Assembly (NCBI GenBank): GCA_963702445.1
Contig: CAVPCZ010000003.1
Location: forward strand, 186,001-250,000
From: CAVPCZ01 sp963702445
GTDB taxonomy: Bacteria; Bacteroidota; Ignavibacteria; UBA10030; UBA6906
Reading direction: 5' to 3'
Length of the DNA stretch: 64,000 nucleotides
Shown here in pieces: positions 1 to 8,298 of this stretch. The first letter of the stretch is position 1. Each line of letters begins with the position of its first letter. Made by a program: the position numbers and the translations under genes. Below the pieces are notes generated by a model. The model searched no databases. It had not been told where the DNA came from and saw nothing but the letters and a program-made list of their open reading frames with translations.

Positions 1-327
1 CGTCCACTCCCCCTCACCGTCGTACACAAACCCCCGCATAAACTGCATCCCGAGAATCGGCCTGGACCGGAGTTGATCATCCGGATTCTTGTCGTCGAGC
101 ACCGGCTTCCCGTTCTTCTCCGGTTTCTTCAACCATGTAATGGATCCGCAGTAGGCCTCTCCGCATTTTGTGATTGTCACATGGGCCTTGCCTTCAGCGG
201 TGATCCAGGTGCCCGTGATCCGGTCCTGTTCGGACACTCCTTCCTGTGTCTGTCCCGGCGCACCGGCCGGGACGGAGAGCCCGAGGGCCATGCTCACAAT
301 GAACAGCGTGTACGCGCGAAGAGCCAT
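1..327 (-). CDS. DUF2147 family exported protein (3' end cut by window edge)
   Basis: The reading frame opens with ATG at 327, after a GAGGGA ribosome site, and runs off the left edge without a stop, giving 109 codons. A signal peptide (about residues 1–25, ending near VPAGAPGQ) precedes a mature part with the DUF2147 layout: GTW near the start, ITKCGEAYCGSITWL with its two cysteines, then DDKNPDD and ILGMQFMRGFVYDG. DUF2147 proteins are small secreted or periplasmic proteins of unknown biochemical function, common in Bacteroidota and Proteobacteria. It starts 3 nt after the MFS gene stop, so the two are probably co-transcribed. The family call rests on motif recall and the C-terminal third is missing. 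Confidence 0.75.
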   Translation of the reverse strand, partial: MALRAYTLFIVSMALGLSVPAGAPGQTQEGVSEQDRITGTWITAEGKAHVTITKCGEAYCGSITWLKKPEKNGKPVLDDKNPDDQLRSRPILGMQFMRGFVYDGEGEWT

Positions 328-330
328 CTT

Positions 331-1725
331 CTATCCCTCATGTTTCGTTTTAAACCCTTTTAACATCCACGGGCGTGCAATCACCAACCCGACAGGGGTG
401 ATCATCGCAATAATGCCGTAGATGAACCACATCATCTCGGTATTCATTGCCTCGGGAGGAACACCCGCAGGACAATACTGCATCAGGAACCATCCTGAAT
501 AGAGGCTGGTGATGACTTTCGTCAGGAACCAGGGGAACTGGCCGATTCCCATGTAGATGCCGGTCATTTCCTTCGGTGCCACTTCGGCGATCCACTGGAG
601 GAACCGCGGCGACCAGATCGCCTCGCCGATCGTCATGATGAACAGGTAGGCAAGCAGCGTCGTCATGCTCGGTCCCAACGCAAGGATGAAGGTCGGCGCC
701 GCCATGATCAATGTGCCCACAATCATCATCGAATAGGTGTCTTTTCTGGCGGTGAAGGCGGCGACTACCGGTGTGAGTACAAAGATGAGAAGAGGGCTGG
801 CATTGACGAACGTCTCGTAGTTGTCACTGACCACACCGGTGAAGGCCCGGCTGAAGTACTGCGGCAATGTGAGCCAGTTATGCGCGAAGAGGGTCTGGAC
901 GGGGATAAGAATGAACACGAAAAAAAGGAAGCGGAAGTCCCGGAGCGGAAAATTTCTGAGATAGAACAGGATCTGTTCCTTCGCGGGCTTGCGTTCTTCT
1001 CCCGTGGCGCGCCATCCGGCAGTTTTTCCCGCTCCGAGCATTGCCGCGCGGACAGCCCTGTTCGTCAGCAGTGTTGCCACAACAGCCATACCCGCAATGG
1101 TCAGGGCTGCATACACCCAGAAGACGCCGGGGATGCCGAAAGCCTTACGGATAGGAGGGGAGAGGAGGCCGGGAAGAAAACCGCCGAGGTTCATCAGCGC
1201 ATACAGCATGGCATACCCCATCGCGGCGGACTTCTCGTTGGTGAAGAACTTCACCGCGGCATAACATGCCGGCTGGTAAATCCCGTAGCCGATGATGATC
1301 CCCAGCAATCCGCCCATTGCCAGCAGGTGTGCCGATGACCAGAGTCCGCGGGTACCCATGAGTTCCGGACTGACAGCCAGAAGTATCCGTCCGACGAGCA
1401 TTGCCGCCAGAGATATCAGAATGGCCTTGCGGGGACCGATAAGATCAACCGTGGCCCCGAGAAAGAGCATACTCAGGGTGATACCCGCGGTCTGGATTCC
1501 CACCATCTGCCCGGCGCTGATGTCGTCCAGACCGATGTAGTCGTTGAAGTAAATGGCAAGCAGGCCGACCACGCCGAAGTAGGTGAGCCCTTCGAGCAGA
1601 TACGAGACATTGATGCCCCAGAGTGCGCGGGAGGCCTTCACGAGGTCGACAAAGGGCTGCGAAATCTCACGCAGGCTCCGACGCAGGATGGAGTCATGGG
1701 GGGCTGGATCTGTGTGAGGCGTCAT
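331..1725 (-). CDS. MFS transporter (POT/PTR2-like)
   Basis: This 464-residue inner-membrane protein shows about 12 hydrophobic segments and an MFS-like loop between helices 2 and 3 (DLIGPRKA). The stretch GYGIYQPACYAAVKFF resembles proton-coupled oligopeptide transporters, but I do not see enough motifs to name a substrate. I chose the ATG at 1725 (MTPHTDPAP) over an in-frame start 32 codons upstream because the extra residues are non-hydrophobic, cysteine-rich and not membrane-protein-like, and because AAGGAA lies just upstream of 1725. A DUF2147 gene follows after 3 nt. A PAP2 gene ends 105 nt upstream, and I see no clear promoter in that gap. Confidence 0.8.
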   Translation of the reverse strand: MTPHTDPAPHDSILRRSLREISQPFVDLVKASRALWGINVSYLLEGLTYFGVVGLLAIYFNDYIGLDDISAGQMVGIQTAGITLSMLFLGATVDLIGPRKAILISLAAMLVGRILLAVSPELMGTRGLWSSAHLLAMGGLLGIIIGYGIYQPACYAAVKFFTNEKSAAMGYAMLYALMNLGGFLPGLLSPPIRKAFGIPGVFWVYAALTIAGMAVVATLLTNRAVRAAMLGAGKTAGWRATGEERKPAKEQILFYLRNFPLRDFRFLFFVFILIPVQTLFAHNWLTLPQYFSRAFTGVVSDNYETFVNASPLLIFVLTPVVAAFTARKDTYSMMIVGTLIMAAPTFILALGPSMTTLLAYLFIMTIGEAIWSPRFLQWIAEVAPKEMTGIYMGIGQFPWFLTKVITSLYSGWFLMQYCPAGVPPEAMNTEMMWFIYGIIAMITPVGLVIARPWMLKGFKTKHEG

Positions 1726-1830
1726 GTCCACGGGGTTTCCTTTCAAGTGAAGAGCGCACAGGCAACAGATGGCCGGGAAGCTTCCGGAACGCAGGGAAAC
1801 ACCCTCCGGGCGGCGGCACAATATGCCGGG

Positions 1831-2655
1831 TCAAAACCGGTACATCAGCGTCATCCCGTTCGGTGCCGGGAGAAACGACCATCCGATCCGGTTGCCTTCT
1901 TCAGGCGGTCCTTCGTACCACAGAACAAGCGACCGGCCGAGTGATGCCGAAAAGATCGCATTGAAGAGCACGTCGGAAAACCAGTGATCTTCCGTATAGA
2001 TTCTGGAGAGGCCGGTCAGCGTCGCAAGCGTGTAGAGTCCTGCGCTCACCCATGGCCGGTCAATGCGGGCGGCAAGAACGGCCGTTACGGAAAAGGCCGC
2101 TGCGGTATGCCCTGAAGGAAAAGAATCATAGCCCGGTTCCCGCGCAAACGGAAGAAACGCCATATTCCCCTGTCCCATGTAGGGCCGGGCACGGCCGACC
2201 GCAAATTTCAGCACCTGGGTGGAAAGAGAGGCAACCAGGAGCGCGGTACCGCCCAGCACGGCGGTCTCGCGGAGCCAGGAATCCTTCACCACCAGACCGG
2301 CACCGTAAGTACCGAGGCAGAGCGCGCCCAGCACAAGACCATCGCCGTAGTTGACGACAGCATTCGACAGATCGTCCAGCGCGGCCGAACGGTTATGCAG
2401 CATAACCGAAAACAGCTCATCATCCAGTGACACCGCGCCGCCGGTGGCAAGTCCGGTAAGGCCGGCGTGACCCCACGCTGTTCCATCCCACCGGCGGGGT
2501 GCGCCGAACAGATACAACGCACCGTGCGCGGCCGTCTTCGCATCGCCGGCCACCACCGCGTGCCACGGTGCCTGCACCATGGCAAGGGAATCCTCCTGTG
2601 CAGCAAGTTGATGCGCGTGCACGATAAACAGGACAATGACCACCACGTTGCGCAT
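1831..2655 (-). CDS. PAP2 superfamily phosphatase, exported
   Basis: The 274-residue protein has a signal peptide (MRNVVVIVLF through LAAQ) and several hydrophobic segments. It carries the three PAP2 signature blocks in order: KFAVGRARP, then the PSGH motif in SFPSGHTAAAF, then SRIYTEDHWFSD. The histidines in the second and third blocks are the catalytic ones in this family. PAP2 enzymes dephosphorylate lipid phosphates such as phosphatidate or undecaprenyl diphosphate on the outer face of the inner membrane; the substrate here is not determinable. The start at 2655 was preferred because the signal peptide begins there. A TATGTTTT motif upstream could be a -7 element, but no matching -33 is present. 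It is divergent from the helicase gene. Confidence 0.85.
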   Translation of the reverse strand: MRNVVVIVLFIVHAHQLAAQEDSLAMVQAPWHAVVAGDAKTAAHGALYLFGAPRRWDGTAWGHAGLTGLATGGAVSLDDELFSVMLHNRSAALDDLSNAVVNYGDGLVLGALCLGTYGAGLVVKDSWLRETAVLGGTALLVASLSTQVLKFAVGRARPYMGQGNMAFLPFAREPGYDSFPSGHTAAAFSVTAVLAARIDRPWVSAGLYTLATLTGLSRIYTEDHWFSDVLFNAIFSASLGRSLVLWYEGPPEEGNRIGWSFLPAPNGMTLMYRF

Positions 2656-2746
2656 GGAAGAGCCTCGGGATAAAACATAGGTGAAAAAGTTCAGAAATGA
2701 TATATCGACTGGATTGGGGCTTCGCAATTCTGTACCTTCAGCACTG

Positions 2747-4753
2747 ATGGAATCCCTGAGCCAGAGTATTGAAGACCTGTTTCACCCGGACGGGGCGCTT
2801 GCCTCGCATCCCGGTCTCGAAGAGCGTCCGCAGCAGTTTGCGATGGCGTTAGCCGTAGCCCGGACTCTTGAGCAGCGGCGCCATTTGATTGTCGAGGCAC
2901 CGACCGGGACCGGCAAGACGCTCGCGTATTTGCTTCCCGCAATTCTGCACGCCACGCGGAGCAGCCGGAAGGCCATTGTTTCCACACACACCAGGAATCT
3001 CCAGGATCAGCTCCTTCACAACGATATCCCGCTCGCACGCAGCCTTCTCGGCATCGACTTCACCGCGGTCGCGCTCAAGGGAAGACGCAATTACCTGTGC
3101 ACCACCCGGTTCCGGAATGCCCTTGCGGGGAGCGGATCGCTGTTCGGCGACGGGCAGCAGGAGCAATTGCTCCGGATACAGGAGTGGGCGGTTCATTCGC
3201 CCGACGGGGAGCTCGGCGGACTCGGATTCACTCCTGCGCCCGAAGTGTGGAATGCCGTCTGTTCCGAACCGGGACTCTGCAACACGCGCATCTGCGGCGG
3301 TTCTTGTTTCTTTCAGCGCGTCAAAGAAGAAGCACGCCGTGCGCATCTGGTGGTGATGAATCACGCACTCTTCTTCACCCTGCTGCCGCTCCGCCGTGCG
3401 GAGGATGTGCTAATCTTCGGGGACGATTTCGTCATTCTGGATGAAGCCCATACGCTGGAAGCGGTCGCCGGCTCGGGGTTTGGCAGGCGCGTGTCACGGC
3501 GCGGCATGATCGCCACGTTGCACCGCCTCTACCACTCCCGGATGCGCAAGGGATTGCTCGTCAGGGCCAAGCGACCCGTGAAGGCCGCCTGCAAGAGCGC
3601 GCTCGATGCAGTGGAAGGGTTCTTCGACGATCTTTCCCGTGCAGCGGCGGCCGGTCAGCGGCGCCCGGGCTTTCCCGGCCGCACCGGCATACGTCAGATC
3701 CGGATCACGGAACCCTTTCCGGTTGCCGACACGCTCAGCGGGCACCTGCGATCGTTTCTTGAACTGGTCCGTTCCGAGGAAGATCAGGCCGCCACATCAT
3801 CGGATGCGCAGGAAATCGCGGCACTCCGGCAGTCGTTGACGGGTGATCTGCTCGTCCTGGATGAATTCCTGGCGCTCCGGAACCCGTCCAACGCCTACTG
3901 GGTGGAAACGGATGAGCCCGCACATGAACACACCGCGCTTTGTACGGCGCCGTTTCATGTCGGCGAGATTCTCTCAGGATCACTCTTTGGAGAGCTGGGA
4001 CCTGTCATTCTCACCAGTGCAACGGTGGCCGTCAACGGCAGCATGGCGTACCTACAGGAACGTCTCGGGGCCGCCTCCGCCGGGGGTCTCGTGCTGGATT
4101 CGCCTTTTGATCACCGGCGTCAGATGCGGATCTGGATTGCGCGCGACATCCCTGAGCCGGATGCTCCGGGTTACCTCAAGGCGCTGCCGGCAACGGTGCT
4201 CGCCTTCATCAAGCGCACACACGGAAAAGCGCTGGTGTTGTTCACCAGTTCAGCCCTCATGCGCAGCATTGCCGCAGACGTCTCAGGTGATCTGGAGGAT
4301 CTCGGCATCCGTCTCCTGATCCAGGGGGTGAACGTTCAGCGGCATCAGCTGCTGGAGGAATTCCGCAAGGACATCCATTCGGTGCTTTTCGGTCTGGACA
4401 GCTTCTGGATGGGTGTGGATGTGCCCGGAGAGGCCTTGGAGCATGTGATTATCACGAGGCTGCCGTTTGCCGTGCCGACACATCCCCTTATTGAGGCCCG
4501 TCTCGAGGAGATCGGTCAACGGGGCGGAAATGCGTTCCTCGAGTACTCTCTCCCGGAAGCCATACTGAAATTCCGTCAGGGGGCGGGACGCCTCATTCGT
4601 TCGACATCCGACCATGGTGTTGTTTCCGTGCTGGATTCAAGGATTCTCACCCGATCCTACGGTCGAAACTTCCTGGACGCACTCCCTCCGTGCCCGGTGG
4701 AACTGATCAATCAGAGCGGAGATGCAACGCCGCTTGAACGGGAACCATGGTAA
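2747..4753 (+). CDS. DinG/XPD-family ATP-dependent helicase
   Basis: The 668-residue superfamily 2 helicase has Walker A APTGTGKT (about residues 52–59), a DEAH box (ILDEAH) and a C-terminal helicase half with GAGRLIRS near the end. Between Walker A and DEAH lies an iron–sulfur pattern: a cysteine in YLCTTRF, then cysteines spaced through VCSEPGLCNTRICGGSC. XPD/DinG enzymes unwind 5' to 3' during repair and replication restart. I chose ATG 2747 (MESLSQSIEDLF) over GTG 2681 because a -7-like TACCTTCA lies only 7 nt before it. The usual -33 TTG is then 16 bp away instead of 19–20, so that promoter is weak. The gene stands apart from HU, which has its own promoter. Confidence 0.88.
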   Translation: MESLSQSIEDLFHPDGALASHPGLEERPQQFAMALAVARTLEQRRHLIVEAPTGTGKTLAYLLPAILHATRSSRKAIVSTHTRNLQDQLLHNDIPLARSLLGIDFTAVALKGRRNYLCTTRFRNALAGSGSLFGDGQQEQLLRIQEWAVHSPDGELGGLGFTPAPEVWNAVCSEPGLCNTRICGGSCFFQRVKEEARRAHLVVMNHALFFTLLPLRRAEDVLIFGDDFVILDEAHTLEAVAGSGFGRRVSRRGMIATLHRLYHSRMRKGLLVRAKRPVKAACKSALDAVEGFFDDLSRAAAAGQRRPGFPGRTGIRQIRITEPFPVADTLSGHLRSFLELVRSEEDQAATSSDAQEIAALRQSLTGDLLVLDEFLALRNPSNAYWVETDEPAHEHTALCTAPFHVGEILSGSLFGELGPVILTSATVAVNGSMAYLQERLGAASAGGLVLDSPFDHRRQMRIWIARDIPEPDAPGYLKALPATVLAFIKRTHGKALVLFTSSALMRSIAADVSGDLEDLGIRLLIQGVNVQRHQLLEEFRKDIHSVLFGLDSFWMGVDVPGEALEHVIITRLPFAVPTHPLIEARLEEIGQRGGNAFLEYSLPEAILKFRQGAGRLIRSTSDHGVVSVLDSRILTRSYGRNFLDALPPCPVELINQSGDATPLEREPW

Positions 4754-4778
4754 ATCCTGGGTTTTTTCCATTTTCCTG

Positions 4779-4809
4779 TTTGAATTGTCGGGAGAATGTG
4801 CTATCTTCA
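4779..4809 (+). promoter_or_regulatory. Bacteroidota-type promoter for the HU gene
   Basis: TTTG (4779–4782), a 19 bp spacer, then TATCTTCA (4802–4809). This matches the known Bacteroidota consensus TTTG-N19-TAnnTTTG closely. A leader of roughly 40 nt follows with a strong AAGGAGG before the HU start. Confidence 0.75.
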
Positions 4810-4852
4810 CCCCGTACACACCGAGTTTTTTCCACAACCTCAAGGAGGACCA

Positions 4853-5140
4853 ATGGCTAAGGCAATGTCGAAGACGGCGATCATCGCCCACTTCGCAGGT
4901 AAGTTTGATCTGAAGAAGAAGGCGGTCGCTTCCATTTTCGAAGAACAGGCGGCCCTGGCGTACAAAGAGGCAAGGAATACCTACACGCTCCCCGGCATCG
5001 GCAAGCTTGTTCTTGTCAACCGCAAAGAGCGTATGGGTCGCAACCCCAAGACCGGCGAGGCCATTACCATTCCGGCAAAGACCGTAGTGAAATTCCGCGT
5101 CGCGAAGGCCTGCAAGGAAGCGGTCCTTCTGAAAAAGTGA
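4853..5140 (+). CDS. hup: HU-family DNA-binding protein
   Basis: A 95-residue basic protein of HU/IHF-like size. The N-terminal half (MSKTAIIAHFAGKF, KKKAVASIFEEQAALAYKEA) fits the helical dimerisation region, and GIGKLVLVNRKERMGRNPKTGE corresponds to the DNA-binding arm with its conserved RxGRNPxTGE. HU dimers bend DNA and compact the nucleoid. ATG 4853 is decided by AAGGAGG at 4842–4848. The gene is a single-gene unit: its own promoter at 4779 and a hairpin terminator at 5184. The strong ribosome site and consensus promoter suggest high expression. Confidence 0.92.
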   Translation: MAKAMSKTAIIAHFAGKFDLKKKAVASIFEEQAALAYKEARNTYTLPGIGKLVLVNRKERMGRNPKTGEAITIPAKTVVKFRVAKACKEAVLLKK

Positions 5141-5183
5141 CAATGCGCTGATCTTCAGCGTATCGCGTTCGCATGTAAAGACG

Positions 5184-5216
5184 GTCCCGTCATCGCCGGC
5201 GGGACTTTCTTTTTTG
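5184..5216 (+). terminator. Rho-independent terminator after HU
   Basis: A GTCCCG/CGGGAC stem (5184–5189 with 5200–5205) with a 10-nt loop is followed by a T-rich run to about 5216. It lies 44 nt after the HU stop. The T-tract ends exactly where the -33 element of the next promoter begins. Confidence 0.8.
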
Positions 5217-5244
5217 TTTGTCAGCCCACCGTTTCGTACATTTC
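5214..5244 (+). promoter_or_regulatory. Bacteroidota-type promoter for the histidine kinase operon
   Basis: TTG (5214–5216, within TTTTTG), a 20 bp spacer, then TACATTTC (5237–5244). The kinase ATG starts only 4 nt after the -7 element, so the predicted transcript is essentially leaderless. No Shine–Dalgarno sequence is visible. Confidence 0.65.
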
Positions 5245-5248
5245 CCGT

Positions 5249-7507
5249 ATGTTCAATCCTCTCAACAGCCTGCGCACCTTCCTCCGCGCTCTCGGTCCCG
5301 TGGAGCAGGCCCAGATGGTTGCTTCCACCGCAGTTGTCGTAACGATGGCGACGATTATCACCGCCATGGCTGCGACGGGGCAGTCTCCGCGGTTCATGGA
5401 CTTCATCAGCATTGTGACCGTAGGCATCATCGGTTTTACCAGCGTGTATTTTTCCCTGCTGAACAGCCGCAGGCTGGACGATCAGCGCCGGCAGCTGCTC
5501 GCCCTCAACACCGTCGCCGAAGCGGTCAACCGGGTGATGGAACTTGACGATGTTCTGCGGACGGCGCTGGGCAGAATTACCGATGTTCTGGACGCCCGAT
5601 GGGGATGGATCTACCTCACCGAAGGGACTTCGCTGGTTCTCCGCTGCGTGGAGGGAACGAAGGTGGATTTTTTCTCCGCATGCTCACTCCAGGGCACGGA
5701 ACCGGAAGCCTGGCTTGAACAACCCCGTTCGGCCCGGGGGGGCGCGCAGGGACAGGGTCGGCGGATGCCGGCGCCGCCGGAAGAACCCGGCATGCAATTC
5801 TGGACCTCGATGCCTTTGCGGACGAAGAACAGCGCCGTGGGAGTTCTCATCATCGCCGGAGAATCCCCCGACATGTTCGGTCCCAAGCAGGTGGAGCTGA
5901 TGGAGGCGTTCGGGAACCAGATCAGCGTGGCCGTGCATACCGCGCGCCTGTTTGAGCGCTTGCACCAATCGGAGCAGCAATATGCCGACCTCTTTGAGAA
6001 TGCCCCCGACCTGTACCTGAGCGTAAACCACGAACACGCGGTCATCAGCTGTAATCGTCATGGTGCGGACCTTCTCGGCGTGCCGAAGCACGACATCGTC
6101 GGAAGGGCATTTTCTTCTCTGTTTCTTCCGCCGCGGCAGGAGGTGGTGGATGCGATGCTTGACCGTATGTTCGCCGACGGACGCGGGGTGAGCGACGTTG
6201 AAGAACAGATGGTCAACGCCCTGGGGAAACCTCTGTCCGTCCTTCTGAATTCCTCGCTCGTCATCGATGAGCACGGCCACACCGTTACGGCCCGGATTGT
6301 TGCGCGGGACATTACCGAGCGGAAGCGCATGGAAGGCGCCCTGTTGCATGCCCAGAAGATCGACAGCATCGGAAACCTGGCCGGCGGCATTGCGCATGAT
6401 TTCAACAACATTCTTGCGGCCATCCTCGGTTCGGCGTCCATCATGCGGCGACATCTGAACGACAGGGCGAGACTCACCAGGTATGTGGAAATCATCGAAT
6501 CCTCCGCACGGCGCGGTTCGTCTCTGACCCGTCAGCTGCTCACCTTCGCCCGCAAAGCCGAGACCATCGCCGCTCCGGTCGACATCCACGCCCTGATTCA
6601 TGAAACCCTGGACCTGTATCAGCGGAGTGTCACCAAGGATATCACCGTGCACACCAGCCTCACCGCAGCGCCGGTCACCGTCAACGGTGATGACGGACAG
6701 ATCCAGCAGGCGTTGCTGAACCTCCTGCTGAATGCCCGGGATGCGATGCCGGAGCACGGTACCATCACCATCACCACCGACATCATCCATGCCGACTCCT
6801 CAACGGTCAGCCGCTTTCTGTCGGTCCGTCCCGGGCCGTTTGTCGAAATCCGGGTGGCGGATACCGGACGGGGAATCCCGCGCGCGTTGCAGGAACGGAT
6901 CTTTGAGCCCTTTTTCACGACCAAGGACAACGGCACCGGTCTGGGTCTATCGGTGGTCTACGGTGTCATGCAGAATCACGGCGGTTTTGTCAACCTCGAG
7001 AGCGAAGAGGGGCGGGGCACCGCATTTTCGCTCTTCTTCCCGCAGCACGCCGAATCCCTTCCCGGAGTGAAGCGCAAGCAGCGTTCGCACATTCCCCGCG
7101 GGACCGAGCATATTCTCGTCGTGGATGATGAGCCTGCGGTTCTTGAAGTTGCCCGCGACATTCTTGCCCATCTCGGCTATACGATCTACGCGGCCAGCAA
7201 CGGACACGAGGGGGTGGAGTTCTATCGCACCCGCCGGGCAAGTATCGATCTGGTGCTGCTGGATGTGAACATGCCGGTCATGTCCGGCATTGAGGCATTT
7301 GAACAGCTCCGGTCCCTTGACCCCCGTGTGCGGATCATCATTGTCACCGGCTACGGCAAGGGGGTCATCGAAGCACCGCGGTTCTCCAGCGAAGTGAACG
7401 GGTTCGTGCAGAAACCATTCCTTCTGGAGACTCTTGCGACAAAAGTGCGAAAAGTACTTGACATGCCCACCTTCGGGCCTGAACCCGTCAGGAAAGCCGA
7501 CGCATGA
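5249..7507 (+). CDS. Hybrid sensor histidine kinase (GAF–PAS–HisKA–HATPase–receiver)
   Basis: The 752-residue protein has two membrane helices (about 23–41 and 51–70), a GAF-like region (about 85–235), a PAS domain (about 245–360), a HisKA domain with phospho-acceptor His383 in GGIAHDFNN, an ATPase domain (N box NLLLNARDAM, G boxes DTGRGIP and GTGLGLS) and a C-terminal receiver with Asp672 in LLDVNMP. It is therefore a membrane-anchored hybrid kinase whose signal is probably cytoplasmic, sensed by GAF or PAS. No separate response regulator or phosphotransfer gene is adjacent, so its output is unknown. Its stop overlaps the RodZ-like start by 4 nt, which couples their translation. Confidence 0.92.
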   Translation: MFNPLNSLRTFLRALGPVEQAQMVASTAVVVTMATIITAMAATGQSPRFMDFISIVTVGIIGFTSVYFSLLNSRRLDDQRRQLLALNTVAEAVNRVMELDDVLRTALGRITDVLDARWGWIYLTEGTSLVLRCVEGTKVDFFSACSLQGTEPEAWLEQPRSARGGAQGQGRRMPAPPEEPGMQFWTSMPLRTKNSAVGVLIIAGESPDMFGPKQVELMEAFGNQISVAVHTARLFERLHQSEQQYADLFENAPDLYLSVNHEHAVISCNRHGADLLGVPKHDIVGRAFSSLFLPPRQEVVDAMLDRMFADGRGVSDVEEQMVNALGKPLSVLLNSSLVIDEHGHTVTARIVARDITERKRMEGALLHAQKIDSIGNLAGGIAHDFNNILAAILGSASIMRRHLNDRARLTRYVEIIESSARRGSSLTRQLLTFARKAETIAAPVDIHALIHETLDLYQRSVTKDITVHTSLTAAPVTVNGDDGQIQQALLNLLLNARDAMPEHGTITITTDIIHADSSTVSRFLSVRPGPFVEIRVADTGRGIPRALQERIFEPFFTTKDNGTGLGLSVVYGVMQNHGGFVNLESEEGRGTAFSLFFPQHAESLPGVKRKQRSHIPRGTEHILVVDDEPAVLEVARDILAHLGYTIYAASNGHEGVEFYRTRRASIDLVLLDVNMPVMSGIEAFEQLRSLDPRVRIIIVTGYGKGVIEAPRFSSEVNGFVQKPFLLETLATKVRKVLDMPTFGPEPVRKADA

Positions 7508-8298
7508 CAAACCTGTTCACCGAATTGCGCGCCGCGCGGGAAGCACAGGGGATTTCCCTGGAAGAAATCTCGCAGAAGACGATGATCAGCATCGATGTCC
7601 TCCGTGCTCTCGAAGCGGGCAACACCTCCGGCCTCCCGGCTGCATACGTGCGTGCGTTTCTTCGCGAGTATGCAGAGCGTATCGGTCTGGATCCGCACGC
7701 ATTGGTGCAACGGTACGCTTCGGCAGACGGGAGTCCGCCCCCCACCGCGGCACCGGTGCGGGAAGAACCGCCACCGGCTGAACCGGCCACACCACAACAG
7801 CAACAGGTGCCCTGGTGGAAGCATCGCGCCCTGCGGGCCGCGCTGGTCACCCTTGCCGCCATTCTGGTGATCCTGGCGATTTCGTACCTTGATAACATCT
7901 CCGCTCCTCCCAAAGTCAGGGAGCTTCCCTTTGGCACGAGTGTGCGCGAGAATGAACGCCGGCTGGCGCCCGGTGACTCCGTGCCCGCAGAACGCCGTGT
8001 GATGGCGGAAAGCCCGAAGGACAGCCTGGTCTTGAAAGCCCTGACCACGGATTCCGTGTGGGTACAGGTGGTCGTGGACGGGCTCCCCCCCGTTGACTAT
8101 CTGTTTCCCCCGAATGCTTCGAAACAGTGGAAGGCAAGGGATCGTTTTGCGCTCACTCTTGGCAATGCGGGAGGCATCCGGTTTCGTCTGAATACCCGCG
8201 ACCTCGGCGCGCTGGGCAAACCCGGCAGCGTTGTGCGCAACGTCGAGCTCACGCGTCAGACCCTCACATCCCCGCCTGCGACCGGACCGACGCCATGA
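7504..8298 (+). CDS. RodZ-like helix-turn-helix membrane protein
   Basis: The 264-residue protein has an N-terminal HTH of the RodZ type (residues 1–70; LRAAREAQGISLEEIS, LEAGNTSGLPAAYVRAFLREYA), a proline-rich linker, one membrane helix (about 118–135, ALVTLAAILVILAISYL) and a periplasmic C-terminal domain like DUF4115 (DSVWVQVVVDG ... FALTLGNAGGIRF). RodZ links the MreB cytoskeleton to the elongation machinery and helps set cell shape. The domain order fits, but mreB is not in the window. It overlaps the kinase stop and the ligA start by ATGA junctions, so the three are translated as one coupled unit. Confidence 0.8.
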   Translation: MTNLFTELRAAREAQGISLEEISQKTMISIDVLRALEAGNTSGLPAAYVRAFLREYAERIGLDPHALVQRYASADGSPPPTAAPVREEPPPAEPATPQQQQVPWWKHRALRAALVTLAAILVILAISYLDNISAPPKVRELPFGTSVRENERRLAPGDSVPAERRVMAESPKDSLVLKALTTDSVWVQVVVDGLPPVDYLFPPNASKQWKARDRFALTLGNAGGIRFRLNTRDLGALGKPGSVVRNVELTRQTLTSPPATGPTP